Under the pieces are notes generated by a model. It worked only from the letters and a program-made list of their open reading frames with translations. It did no database searches and had not been told where the DNA came from. This document shows, piece after piece, positions 18,872 to 30,994 of a stretch of DNA of 64,000 nucleotides. This stretch comes from Actinoallomurus purpureus (GTDB taxonomy: Bacteria > Actinomycetota > Actinomycetes > Streptosporangiales > Streptosporangiaceae): contig NZ_JAMXMY010000008.1 in NCBI RefSeq assembly GCF_024055795.1, forward strand, positions 186,001-250,000, given 5' to 3'. Each line of letters begins with the position of its first letter. Position 1 is the first letter of the stretch. The position numbers and the translations under genes are program-made.

Positions 18872-19557
18872 GAGACTCCGCCGCTCGTGGTGGGCGTGCC
18901 GGAGTCCGGCTTGGACAGGGTGGGGCAGACCGGGCCGAGGGCCATGTGCTGGAAGTCGAAGGAGCCGTACCGCGGGTTGACATCGAGCTTGAGACGGCGC
19001 CCCGCCTGCTGGTAACTGCCGGCGACCTGCTGCAGCGCCCGCTGCTGCGACTGCTGGTCGGTCGCGGTGGAGACGCCGTACCGCTTCATGAGCTCCTGGC
19101 GGAGCAGGACCGACTTGGCGTAGTCGCGGCTGTACTTGGTCGGCAGGCCCTGGGCGAGCACGTTGGCGTCGAGGGTGGCCATCCCGCCGTTCTGCGCGAT
19201 GAGCGCGTCCACCTGACCGCCGCCGGCGTTCACGCCGTCGTTGCGGGCGACCTCCTCCCAGACCTTGATGTCGACGAGCTGGTAGAGGGCGCTGCGCTGC
19301 GGCGAGGACGGGTCGAAGGGCACCTGCTGCCCCTGGGCCTGCGCCTGCTGGGCGATCTGCTGCGCGGCGGGGTACTTCGGCAGCTCCTTGGACCACTCGT
19401 CGACCGTCGCGTTGAGCTTCGCGATCGTGATGCGGTCGTTCCCGACCAGGGCCGCCGCTCCCGTCTTGATGGGACCGCAGGCGGTCAGCGCGGCACCGGC
19501 GAGCACCACGCCGATGGTGATCTTGAACGGCTTACGGAACACAGGCGTCCTTCTCAT
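18859..19557 (-). CDS. SurA_N-like (peptidyl-prolyl isomerase-related) lipoprotein
   Basis: A predicted envelope lipoprotein of 232 aa with signal and lipobox AGAALTACGP. The body has the chaperone-like SurA N-terminal arrangement (VGNDRITIAKLNATVDEWSK) and is rich in Gln/Ala (QQIAQQAQAQGQQVP). No parvulin catalytic domain is present, so it is probably a chaperone rather than an isomerase. In actinomycetes it is found between mfd and mazG, exactly as here. Confidence 0.8.
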   Translation of the reverse strand: MRRTPVFRKPFKITIGVVLAGAALTACGPIKTGAAALVGNDRITIAKLNATVDEWSKELPKYPAAQQIAQQAQAQGQQVPFDPSSPQRSALYQLVDIKVWEEVARNDGVNAGGGQVDALIAQNGGMATLDANVLAQGLPTKYSRDYAKSVLLRQELMKRYGVSTATDQQSQQRALQQVAGSYQQAGRRLKLDVNPRYGSFDFQHMALGPVCPTLSKPDSGTPTTSGGVSCQG

Positions 19558-19621
19558 TCGTTGCCCACGGCTCGTCGGTCGCGGGCACCTCCGGCACCGG
19601 GGGTGGTCTCGCCCCGGCTCG

Positions 19622-23209
<3,588 letters not shown>

Positions 23210-23237
23210 GGGCTCATCAAGGGTGAGGCAGCGTGAA

Positions 23238-23266
23238 GACCCCGAGAGTGATCTCACCCCGGGGTC
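23238..23266. other. Hairpin in the mfd leader
   Basis: GACCCCG (23238-23244) pairs with CGGGGTC (23260-23266), with inner GAG/CTC pairing. The structure sits 29 nt upstream of the mfd start and would form in the mfd leader. Its role, attenuation or just chance, is unknown. Confidence 0.35.
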
Positions 23267-23445
23267 CCCAGCCTACGCGTCGCGCCTACCACACGCCGCA
23301 GTGCCCCGGTGGAGCGGGGAGACGGGATGCGCCTTACGGAGCGGCCGGGCCGCACCTGCGTCGACCGCGGGCCACCGGCCGACACGCACCACGCACAATG
23401 GCGAATGCGAGCACGCGGCGCGACCGGGCGGCTACGCTCCGGGGC

Positions 23446-24150
23446 GTGACCGAGCTGCGAACGCCGCCGACCTACGACGGTGACCTCTTCCACGAACGCG
23501 TTCGCGAGTACGCCGACGAGAGGCCCTTCGAGCGACTACGCGTCCTCGACGCCGGGTGCGGCCGGAACGCCCCGCTCGACCTGGACGCCGCCGACTGCCA
23601 CGTCACCGGGGTCGACGTCGACCTGCCCGACGTCCGCGCGGGCGTCCGTGTCCGCCGCGACCTCGACGCCTGGCATCTGGGCGACCTGCGTACGGTGCCG
23701 ATGCCGCCGCGCGTCTACGACGTCGTGCACGCCCCGTACCTGATCGAGCGGATCCCGCACGCGGAGCTGGTCCTCGACCGGTTCGTCGCCGCGCTGAGGC
23801 CGGGCGGGCTGATGCTCGTGCGGTTCCGTGACCGCGACAGCGCGTTCGGCCGCCTCGACCGGGTCGCTCCGCGGTGGCTGCGGGCCATCCTGTGGCAGCG
23901 CGCCACGCCGCCGCAGGCGGTGTACGAACGGGTGACGTCACTGGCCGGGATGCGGGCGTACTGCCTGATGCGGGGCCTGGTCATCACCGAGGAGCACACG
24001 TCCGCCGAGACGGTGACCCGGTCGGGGCCGCTCGCGCGGATGCTGTGCCGGGCGGTGTCCACCTTGTCCCAGAATCGGCTGACCTCGTCGTACAGCGAGG
24101 TCTCCATGGTGATCCGCAAGCCGGAGAATCGCTACGCCCGCATCATCTGA
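23446..24150 (+). CDS. Class I SAM-dependent methyltransferase
   Basis: A 234-aa cytoplasmic enzyme of unknown substrate. Motif I is VLDAGCGRN (about residues 35-43), motif II includes VTGVDVD, and the later segments are VYDVVHAPYLIERIP and ALRPGGLMLVRF (motif post-III). I use the GTG at 23446; the long upstream frame has no conserved content. It ends just before the APS kinase fusion gene, and the two may form one transcript. Confidence 0.7.
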   Translation: MTELRTPPTYDGDLFHERVREYADERPFERLRVLDAGCGRNAPLDLDAADCHVTGVDVDLPDVRAGVRVRRDLDAWHLGDLRTVPMPPRVYDVVHAPYLIERIPHAELVLDRFVAALRPGGLMLVRFRDRDSAFGRLDRVAPRWLRAILWQRATPPQAVYERVTSLAGMRAYCLMRGLVITEEHTSAETVTRSGPLARMLCRAVSTLSQNRLTSSYSEVSMVIRKPENRYARII

Positions 24151-24211
24151 GGTGAGGCCGACAGAGCGTAGAGTTCAATGGTCAACGGTCGAGACACGAT
24201 CGGAGCCTGCG

Positions 24212-25768
24212 TTGACGACGGAAGCCGGCGACCTACGCGACCTGCCGAGCCTGACGCCCGGCCCGGCCGAGCTTGCCGATCTCGAACTGCTGCTGAACGG
24301 CGCGTTCCATCCGCTGACCGGTTTCCTCGGTGCGGTGGACGCGGCGACCGTGACCGCCGCCGGGCGGCTGGCCGACGGCACGCCGTGGCCGGCGCCGGTG
24401 ACGCTCGCCGTGCCGGAGGACCTCACCAAGGAGGAACGGCTGATCCTGGCCGACCCGGAGGGGGTGCCGCTGGCGGTCCTGCACGTCAGCGAGACGTGGC
24501 GGGACAACACGTCTCCGCCCGGGTTCCCCGAGGGCGACCCGCTCCGGGCGTCGGCGACGACGTCGTGGCGGGCGGCCGGCCGGGTCGAGGCGCTGGGCGC
24601 TCCGGAGCACGGGCCGTTCCGGCGGCTTCGCCGCTCGCCGGGCGAGGTGCGCGCGGAGCTGGGCGGGGCGACGACGCTGGCGATCGCGACCCGCACCCCG
24701 CTGCACCGGCGGCACCTGGGCCAGTTGCGTCAGCTCGCCGAGAAGCTCGACGCGCGGCTGCTGCTGCTCCCGTTGATCGGTGAGGGGCACGACGACGCGC
24801 TCGTCCGCGCTCTGCTGGCCGTACGCCGCGAGCTGCCCGTCGGCTCGCTGGTCGTTCCGGTGCCGCTGATCGAGCGGCCGGGCCGCGACCTGGCCCTCGC
24901 GACCCACGTCGCCACCGCCTACGGCGCCACCCACTTCTTCGTTGAGGCCGCGGCCGGCGTCGACGAGGCCTCACGTGCCGGTGCTCCCCTGCTTCCGGTC
25001 ACGACCGGGGACCTGCGGATCGAGCCGGTCACGCCGGAGCCGTGGGCGTTCGACGAGAGCGTCGAGGTGTGGCGTCCGGTCTCCAAGATCGAGGCCGACC
25101 ACATCCGGCCAGAGCCGACCGAGGCCGAGCTCGCCGCGATCCTGGATCGCGGTGAGGAGATCCCGGAGTGGTTCACACCGCCGGCGGTGGCGGAGGAGTT
25201 GCGCCGCGCCAATCCGCCACGCCATGGGCGGGGTCTCACCGTGTTCTTCACCGGCCTGTCGGGTTCGGGCAAGTCGACGATCGCGCGCGGGCTGGCCGAC
25301 GCGCTCGTCGAGCGGGGCGGCCGGACGGTCACCCTCCTCGACGGTGACGTCGTGCGCCGGCTGCTGTCGGCCGGCCTGACGTTCTCCAGGGACGACCGCG
25401 ACCTGAACATCCGCCGCATCGGGTACGTCGCCGCCGAGATCACCCGGCACGGCGGGGTGGCGATCTGCGCGCCGATCGCGCCGTACGCCGCGACGCGCGC
25501 GGAGGTGCGCCGCATGGTGAACGCCGCGGGCGATTTCATCCTCGTCCACGTGGCCACGCCGTTGGAGGAGTGCGAGCGCCGCGACCGCAAGGGCCTGTAC
25601 GCCAAGGCGCGGGCCGGTCTCATCCCCGAGTTCACCGGGATCTCCGATCCGTACGAAGCGCCCGGCGACGCCGAGCTGACCGTCGACACCTCGGAGCTGA
25701 CCCCCGAGGCCGCGGTGGACCGGGTCCTCGACCTGCTCGTCACCGGCGGCTGGGTGCGCTCCGAGTAA
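24212..25768 (+). CDS. cysC: APS kinase fused to a degenerate ATP-sulfurylase domain
   Basis: The C-terminal ~180 residues are a complete adenylylsulfate kinase that makes PAPS from APS: P-loop GLSGSGKSTIARGL, FSRDDRDLNIRRIGYVAAEI, and GLYAKARAG..FTGISDPYEAP. The N-terminal ~320 residues have the ATP-sulfurylase fold (LNGAFHPLTGFLG). However, the catalytic QxRNPxHxxH motif is changed to ATRTPLHRRH, and GRDHAG is replaced by EAAAG after THFFV, so sulfurylase activity is doubtful. Sulfurylase could instead come from CysDN elsewhere in the window. I choose TTG 24212 because GGAG lies 6 nt upstream; a GTG at 24152 is an alternative. Confidence 0.85.
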   Translation: MTTEAGDLRDLPSLTPGPAELADLELLLNGAFHPLTGFLGAVDAATVTAAGRLADGTPWPAPVTLAVPEDLTKEERLILADPEGVPLAVLHVSETWRDNTSPPGFPEGDPLRASATTSWRAAGRVEALGAPEHGPFRRLRRSPGEVRAELGGATTLAIATRTPLHRRHLGQLRQLAEKLDARLLLLPLIGEGHDDALVRALLAVRRELPVGSLVVPVPLIERPGRDLALATHVATAYGATHFFVEAAAGVDEASRAGAPLLPVTTGDLRIEPVTPEPWAFDESVEVWRPVSKIEADHIRPEPTEAELAAILDRGEEIPEWFTPPAVAEELRRANPPRHGRGLTVFFTGLSGSGKSTIARGLADALVERGGRTVTLLDGDVVRRLLSAGLTFSRDDRDLNIRRIGYVAAEITRHGGVAICAPIAPYAATRAEVRRMVNAAGDFILVHVATPLEECERRDRKGLYAKARAGLIPEFTGISDPYEAPGDAELTVDTSELTPEAAVDRVLDLLVTGGWVRSE

Positions 25769-25872
25769 GGGTCGCGTCACCGAGCGCACACGGGGACCTG
25801 TCTGGCGAATCCCTGGCGTCACCACATAATCTGAGTGTCCGACTTTCCCGATTTAACGGGTAGGGCATACGG

Positions 25873-26868
25873 ATGCACTTCGATTACCAGATGGCCACGG
25901 GATCGTTCCTGGTGGCGATCGTCGTGGGCCTCACGGGTATGGGCGGCGGCGCCCTGATGACACCGATGTTGACCGTGTTCTTCGGAGTTCCGCCGCTCAC
26001 GGCGGTCTCGAGCGACCTCGTCGCCGCGGCCGTCATGAAGCCGGTGGGCAGCCTCGTGCACCTGCGCCGCGGGACCATCAACCTGCGTCTCGTCGCCTGG
26101 TTGTGCGCGGGCTCGGTGCCGACCGCCTTCTGCGGCGTGCTCCTCGCGCGGGCCCTCGGACGCGGCAACAACGTGCAGAACGTCATCGAGATCGGCCTCG
26201 GCGTGGCCCTGCTCATCGCCGCCGCCGGCCTCACCGTGCGCAGCTACCTCACGATGGCCGACCGCGCCCCTCGCCGGGCGGCCCGTCGCCCCTCCCCCGA
26301 CGAGCACCCCGCGGAGGGAACGCCGCGGATCTCCGTGCGCCCGATCCCGACCATCATGGTCGGAGCGGTGGGCGGACTCGTGGTCGGGATGACCTCGGTC
26401 GGCTCCGGGTCGCTGATCATCGTCGCCCTGCTCGCGCTCTATCCGGCGCTCACCGCGAACCGGCTCGTCGGCACCGACCTGCTCCAGGCCGTGCCGCTGG
26501 TGTGGGCGGCGGCGCTCGGTCACATCCTGTTCGGCGACTTCAGGCTGGAGGTCACCCTCGCGCTGCTGGCCGGCTCGATCCCCGGTGTCCTCCTCGGCTC
26601 CCTGGCGTCGTCTCGCGCGCCTGGTGGCCTCATCCGATGGGCGCTGGCCTTCGTCCTGCTGGCGTCTGCGCTGAAGATGTTCGGGGTCGGAACCACGCCG
26701 ATGGCCTGGGCACTGATCGCCGTGGTGGTCGGCGGCACGGCGGTCTGGGCGCTGCTGCGCGCCTGGAACGGACTGCGGCCGCTGCCGCTCCCCCGTGACG
26801 GCGCGCCGCCCGCACGGACCGTCCCGGCCGATCGCCGCGAACCGGACACGTCCGTCGTCACCCGGTGA
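25873..26868 (+). CDS. TauE/SafE family permease (sulfite/sulfur-anion exporter type)
   Basis: A 331-aa polytopic membrane protein with two repeats of about four helices. Each repeat begins with the family's glycine-rich motif: VVGLTGMGGGALMTPML at the N-terminus and VVGMTSVGSGSLIIVAL near residue 176. A basic cytoplasmic loop (RRAARRPSPDEHPAEGTPR) separates them. TauE/SafE members move sulfite, sulfoacetate, sulfate or other small anions. The position directly after the APS kinase gene supports a sulfur-related role. The weak ribosome site and the 104-nt gap suggest its own promoter. Confidence 0.85.
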   Translation: MHFDYQMATGSFLVAIVVGLTGMGGGALMTPMLTVFFGVPPLTAVSSDLVAAAVMKPVGSLVHLRRGTINLRLVAWLCAGSVPTAFCGVLLARALGRGNNVQNVIEIGLGVALLIAAAGLTVRSYLTMADRAPRRAARRPSPDEHPAEGTPRISVRPIPTIMVGAVGGLVVGMTSVGSGSLIIVALLALYPALTANRLVGTDLLQAVPLVWAAALGHILFGDFRLEVTLALLAGSIPGVLLGSLASSRAPGGLIRWALAFVLLASALKMFGVGTTPMAWALIAVVVGGTAVWALLRAWNGLRPLPLPRDGAPPARTVPADRREPDTSVVTR

Positions 26869-27083
26869 CGCCCTCCGGCCGCGGGGCGAGGCGACCGGAA
26901 CCGGCCACGGCCAGGGTCACGACCCGCCACCCCGGCGCCGGCCGGTGCCCGCCGTCCTGACGCCCATCAGCGACGCCGTCGACGGGCCCGGCCCGCGGGC
27001 GGTGGCCCCTCCCCTCACCGCCTGTCCGCCCGCCGGCGCGCCGGGCCGACGCCCTCGCGGTTGATCGTCCGTACGGTGGGGGC

Positions 27084-28295
27084 GTGAACCTGTCGCAGGC
27101 GCGCCGCCGGCTCGCCGCCGTTCCGCCGTGGACGAGGGACCTGTCCCTGTGCGCGGCCGCCGCGGCGGCGACCGCCTACCGCATCGACACGGCGACGCTG
27201 GACGCCGGTGACCGGAGTCCCGACGCGGGGGCGTACGGCCTCGGGTTCGCGATGGCGGTGACGCTGCTGATCCGTCGGCGCCGGCCGGCCGTGGCGCTCG
27301 GCGTCATCTCCCTGCTGTGGCTGATCTACCACGTCGCCGACTACCCGGGCGGCGCACCGGCCGTGCCGGTCTGGATCGCGCTCTACGCCGCGGCCGCCGC
27401 CCCGCGCCGATGGGCGGGGCTCTTCTTCGCGGGCTGGCTGATCGTGTCCGACGCGCTGGCCCGCACGAAGCACACCGGAGCCGGTCTGTTCGACGCCGCG
27501 CTCGACGGGTCGACGGTCGTGTTCGTCGCCGCGCTGCTCCTGGGCGACGCCGTGCGCAGCCGCCGCGCCCGGCGGGCCGAGTTCGAGGCCCGGCTGGCGC
27601 TTCTCGCCGCGCACCGGGACCAGGTCGCCGCCCAGCGCCTCACCGAGGAGCGGATCCGCATCGCCCGCGAGCTCCACGACGTGTCCGCTCACACGATCGC
27701 CGTGATCAACGTGCAGGCGAGCGTGGCCGCCGAACTGCTGACCGAGGCCCCCGACCAGGCCAGGGAGGCGCTCGAGGCCGTCCGGCGTGCCGGCGGCGAG
27801 GCGTTGGCCGAGATGCGGGCGACCGTCGGCGTCCTGCGGGGCCATGACGACCGGGAAGGCGACGTGGCGCCCCCCGCTCCCGGCATCGACCGGATCGAGG
27901 ACCTGGCGCGGGCGTGTTCCGCGGGCGGCCCGCGCGTCGACGTGCGGATCGAGGGCGAGCGCCGCCCGCTGTCCAGGCTGGTGGAGTTCACGGCCTACCG
28001 GATCGCGCAGGAGTCGCTCACGAACGCGTTGCGCCATTCCGATGCCGATCTGGTGGAGATCCTGGTGCGCTACGACGAGGAGGGTCTCACCGTGCGGATC
28101 CGCGACGACGGCGGCGGGGGCCACGACCGCGCCGACGGTCCCCGGCGGATGGAGCAGGGCAACGGCCTGCGGGGCATGGCCGAACGGGCCGCCGGTCTGG
28201 GCGGCCGGTTCACCGCCGGCCCGTTCGAGTGGCCGGGCGACGGAGGACGGGGGTTCCAGGTGCGCGCCTGGCTGCCGGGCGAGGAGACGACGTGA
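27084..28295 (+). CDS. NarL/DesK-type sensor histidine kinase
   Basis: A membrane sensor kinase of 403 aa. The N-terminal half carries about four or five hydrophobic helices, one containing LGVISLLWLIYHVADYPG. The HisKA_3 dimerisation domain follows, with the phospho-acceptor in IARELHDVSAHT (His near residue 198). The HATPase domain has the N-box YRIAQESLTNALRH and glycine boxes IRDDGGGG and GNGLRGMAERAAGLGG. The signal sensed is unknown. GTG 27084 follows a G-rich ribosome site. The stop codon overlaps the response-regulator start (GTGA). Confidence 0.9.
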   Translation: MNLSQARRRLAAVPPWTRDLSLCAAAAAATAYRIDTATLDAGDRSPDAGAYGLGFAMAVTLLIRRRRPAVALGVISLLWLIYHVADYPGGAPAVPVWIALYAAAAAPRRWAGLFFAGWLIVSDALARTKHTGAGLFDAALDGSTVVFVAALLLGDAVRSRRARRAEFEARLALLAAHRDQVAAQRLTEERIRIARELHDVSAHTIAVINVQASVAAELLTEAPDQAREALEAVRRAGGEALAEMRATVGVLRGHDDREGDVAPPAPGIDRIEDLARACSAGGPRVDVRIEGERRPLSRLVEFTAYRIAQESLTNALRHSDADLVEILVRYDEEGLTVRIRDDGGGGHDRADGPRRMEQGNGLRGMAERAAGLGGRFTAGPFEWPGDGGRGFQVRAWLPGEETT

Positions 28296-28975
28296 CGATC
28301 CGCGTGCTGTTGGCCGACGACCAGACGCTGGTCCGGGCGGGGTTCCACGTTCTCCTGGAGCGCGCGGAGGACATCGAGGTGGTCGGGGAGGCCGCCGACG
28401 GCGAGGAGGCGGTGGCGCTGACCCGGGCGCGCCGCCCCGACGTCGTCCTCATGGACGTGCGGATGCCCGGCACCGACGGACTGACCGCGACCAGGAGGAT
28501 CCTGGCCGACGAGCGGATGGCGGAGGTGAAGGTCATCGTCCTGACCACCTTCGACCTGGACCAGTACGTCTTCGCCGCGCTGCACGCGGGTGCCAGCGGA
28601 TTCCTCCTCAAGGACATCGAGCCCGACACGCTGCGGCAGGCGGTGCGCACCGTGTTCGCCGGTGACGCCCTGCTCGCGCCGCAGGTGACCCGCCGGTTGA
28701 TCTCGGCGTTCGTGGGACGGCCGGGACAGCCGGCGTTCGACCCGGACCTGCCTGGCGCCCTCACCGACCGGGAACGCCAGGTGGTGTCGCTCGTGGCCGA
28801 GGGCCTGTCCAACCAGGAGATCGGCCGGCGGCTGGCGATGAGCCCCGCGACCGCCAAGACCCACGTCAACCGGGCCATGACGAAGGTGGGCGCGCGCGAT
28901 CGGGCCCAGCTCGTGGTTTTCGCCTACCGGTCGGGGCTGGCGGGCGCACCACCCGGTGTACCTCCCCAGAGGTAG
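28292..28975 (+). CDS. NarL/LuxR-type response regulator
   Basis: The cognate DNA-binding regulator, 227 aa. The receiver domain has the acidic pair in LLADDQTLVRAG, the phospho-acceptor Asp in VVLMDVRMPG (near 54), and the Lys in FLLKDIE. The C-terminal LuxR-type helix-turn-helix is LTDRERQVVSLVAEGLSNQE..AMSPATAKTHVNR. It overlaps the kinase gene by 4 bp, with GAGGAG upstream, so the two are translated together. Possible targets are the membrane protein and small secreted proteins immediately downstream. Confidence 0.92.
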   Translation: MTIRVLLADDQTLVRAGFHVLLERAEDIEVVGEAADGEEAVALTRARRPDVVLMDVRMPGTDGLTATRRILADERMAEVKVIVLTTFDLDQYVFAALHAGASGFLLKDIEPDTLRQAVRTVFAGDALLAPQVTRRLISAFVGRPGQPAFDPDLPGALTDRERQVVSLVAEGLSNQEIGRRLAMSPATAKTHVNRAMTKVGARDRAQLVVFAYRSGLAGAPPGVPPQR

Positions 28976-29180
28976 TCCCCGTACGACGACGGCCGTATCG
29001 GATCGCGCCACGGAGCCGATGGAATTCCCGGCGCCGCTCCCTAACGTTTCCTTCGCGGTCATCGATATTCGAGACCGGACCGCGATATCCCGCGCAACGG
29101 GCGTGCGGCGCCATGCGTGAAACCCCGGTGTTTCCGAGGTCTTGCGGGTCGCCGTCCGAGCGCCAGGTAACGGAGGAACA

Positions 29181-29765
29181 ATGCACGCGGTTCACAGGAC
29201 GGTCGCCGGTGCCTGTCTCATCATGGGCCCGGCGATCCAGGGGCTCTCCACCTTTTACTGGAGCGACCGGCACCAGGGCATCACGGCCGGAGCGCTCATC
29301 GTCGTCGCGACCATCTGCTGGATCGTCGGGCTGGTCGCGGTCTACCGTCTCATCGAGCAGCGGGTGCCGCGTTACGCGGCGCTCGCGCTGCCCGTGGCGG
29401 TCTACGGATGTGTCGGCGGAGCGTCGTTCGGCCTGCAGGGCATGCACGAAGAGCTGTTCAACGTCTCGCACGCCCAGGCCGTGCGCCTGCTCCACGAGCA
29501 TCCGGCGGCGGCCTATGTGGCGTTCTGGTTCGCCGGCACCGCCTTCCCGATCAGCGTTTTCGTCCTCGGCGTCGTACTCACGTGGATCCGGGCCGTTCCG
29601 GTGCCGATCAGCGTTCTGATCGCCGTCAGCGCGATCGCCTTTCCACTCAGTCGAATACCTCGCGAGATCGCGATAGCCCATATCGCGGACCTCGCCCTTC
29701 TCGTACCCTTCGCTTATCTCGGGGCCCGGATGGCAATGGGGGGGCTTCGTCCGATTGGCCGGTGA
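29181..29765 (+). CDS. Integral membrane protein of unknown function
   Basis: A 194-aa protein with about six hydrophobic helices (for example GALIVVATICWIVGLVAVY and AFPISVFVLGVVLTWI). I do not recognise the family. ATG 29181 is supported by GGAGG 5 nt upstream. It lies 205 nt after the two-component system on the same strand, which would fit a regulated target or an accessory sensor component. Confidence 0.7.
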   Translation: MHAVHRTVAGACLIMGPAIQGLSTFYWSDRHQGITAGALIVVATICWIVGLVAVYRLIEQRVPRYAALALPVAVYGCVGGASFGLQGMHEELFNVSHAQAVRLLHEHPAAAYVAFWFAGTAFPISVFVLGVVLTWIRAVPVPISVLIAVSAIAFPLSRIPREIAIAHIADLALLVPFAYLGARMAMGGLRPIGR

Positions 29766-29894
29766 ACCAGCGACAATGAGCGCGTAATGATTCACCCGCC
29801 CGTCCTCCGCGGCGTGATCGGAATGGCGATTCAGGGTAGGCCCGCCGAACGGACTGTTCATGTCTGGAATCACCGACTCATCAAAGGTGGGAGA

Positions 29895-30437
29895 ATGACC
29901 CGACAGGGCATCCCGGGCGTACCGACCGCCGAAAAGGCCGCGATCTACCTGAAGGCCGGCGCCTGCGCCTCGGTGGCCGGCGTGCTCGGCCTCATCTGGC
30001 TCCCCTCCGACGCCGAGGCCGCGCGGACGCCCAGAGGCGCGTGGTCACGTCTGGTCGCCGACCACAACCACGACGGGAACGGCCACCACAACGCCACCGC
30101 CCTATCGGTGCGAAGCCCTGTCCGCAACCGCGGCTACCAGCACACGACCAACCGGAACGCAGGCGGGGTGAACGACGCCCAGAACGCGTTGTGCCGCAAC
30201 GTCCGGGTCTGCAACGTGACGCAGAAGGTCACGGTGGTCTCCCCCGAGAGGACCACCACGTCGGCGGCGGACGCCACCGCACCGCCGCACACCCCCGTCG
30301 CGCCCTCTGGTCCCCTGGTGTACATGGGCCCGTACGGGCTGATGCTGGCCGGTGGCGACCCGGCCGGCCCGGCCTCCTGCGGAGGCACGCGGGGGCAGTC
30401 GGAGTGGTTCGAATGTCCGGCCAACTTCTTGTCGTGA
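29895..30437 (+). CDS. Small secreted protein with DHN-GNG / CX5C domain (paralogue 1)
   Basis: A 180-aa predicted exported protein. A hydrophobic stretch at about residues 19-36 (GACASVAGVLGLIWLP) ends in the cleavage-like DAEAA. The following ~60 residues (DHNHDGNGHHN ... NALCRNVRVCNVTQK) are clearly homologous to the next gene, with two cysteines in a CX5C arrangement. A Pro/Thr-rich tail then carries two more cysteines (PASCGG, WFECPANF), possibly a second disulfide. ATG 29895 follows AAAGGTGGGAGA. I do not recognise the family; a cell-surface role is only a guess. Confidence 0.6.
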   Translation: MTRQGIPGVPTAEKAAIYLKAGACASVAGVLGLIWLPSDAEAARTPRGAWSRLVADHNHDGNGHHNATALSVRSPVRNRGYQHTTNRNAGGVNDAQNALCRNVRVCNVTQKVTVVSPERTTTSAADATAPPHTPVAPSGPLVYMGPYGLMLAGGDPAGPASCGGTRGQSEWFECPANFLS

Positions 30438-30634
30438 TTCCTCCAGCACCGGCTCGTGCGATCGACGGCCCGGCAAACCGGGGTAATCATCCGGGCCGGG
30501 AACCCCTGGAACCACTATCTGCGGACGCCCCTCGGGTAGGGATGTCGACACACCGGACGCCTCGGGGCGCAGAGCGTCTCCCGTGGCTGTTCGGACCGTG
30601 TACGGCGATGGCTCGCCCGTGAAAGGAAGCTCTG

Positions 30635-30955
30635 ATGAGAGGAATCACCGGCGGTCGCCTCGTGGCTGTCTCCGGTCTCGCGCTCGCTGCCGCCCTCGGC
30701 ACGTCCATGAACCTCGACGCACAGGCAGCGGCGCTTCCCCAGCGGGCACTGGCAACACCGGCCGGTGATCACAACAGCACCGGGAACGGCCGCGGCAACG
30801 CCAACTCGGTCTCGGTCCGCGATATCACCACCCTCAAGGGGATCCAGCACGTCGCCGACGGGAACGCCGTCGCGCTGGTCAACACGAACAACGCCCTGTG
30901 CAAGAAGCGCCGGTACTGCCGGATCCGCCAGCGGGCCATCAATATCGTGCGCTGA
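30635..30955 (+). CDS. Small secreted protein with DHN-GNG / CX5C domain (paralogue 2)
   Basis: A 106-aa predicted exported protein. The signal peptide (LVAVSGLALAAALGTSMNL, cleavage near AQAAA) is followed by a short spacer and the same ~60-residue domain as the preceding gene: DHNSTGNGRGNANSVSVR, GIQH, and NALCKKRRYCRIRQR. By hand count about 23 of 60 aligned positions are identical between the two. It ends right after the domain, which defines the minimal unit. ATG 30635 has GGAAG upstream. Function is unknown. Confidence 0.6.
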   Translation: MRGITGGRLVAVSGLALAAALGTSMNLDAQAAALPQRALATPAGDHNSTGNGRGNANSVSVRDITTLKGIQHVADGNAVALVNTNNALCKKRRYCRIRQRAINIVR

Positions 30956-30994
30956 ACAGCGGGATCGCGGAAGGGTTCTCCGGCCGGTCTCCGG

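Noticed and set aside
30440-30634. Possible c-di-AMP (ydaO-type) riboswitch upstream of a small secreted protein
   Set aside because: Words such as GGGGTAATC and CGGGTAGGG recall the actinobacterial motif, but their order is wrong and the conserved 3' segment is missing. A covariance-model search would decide.
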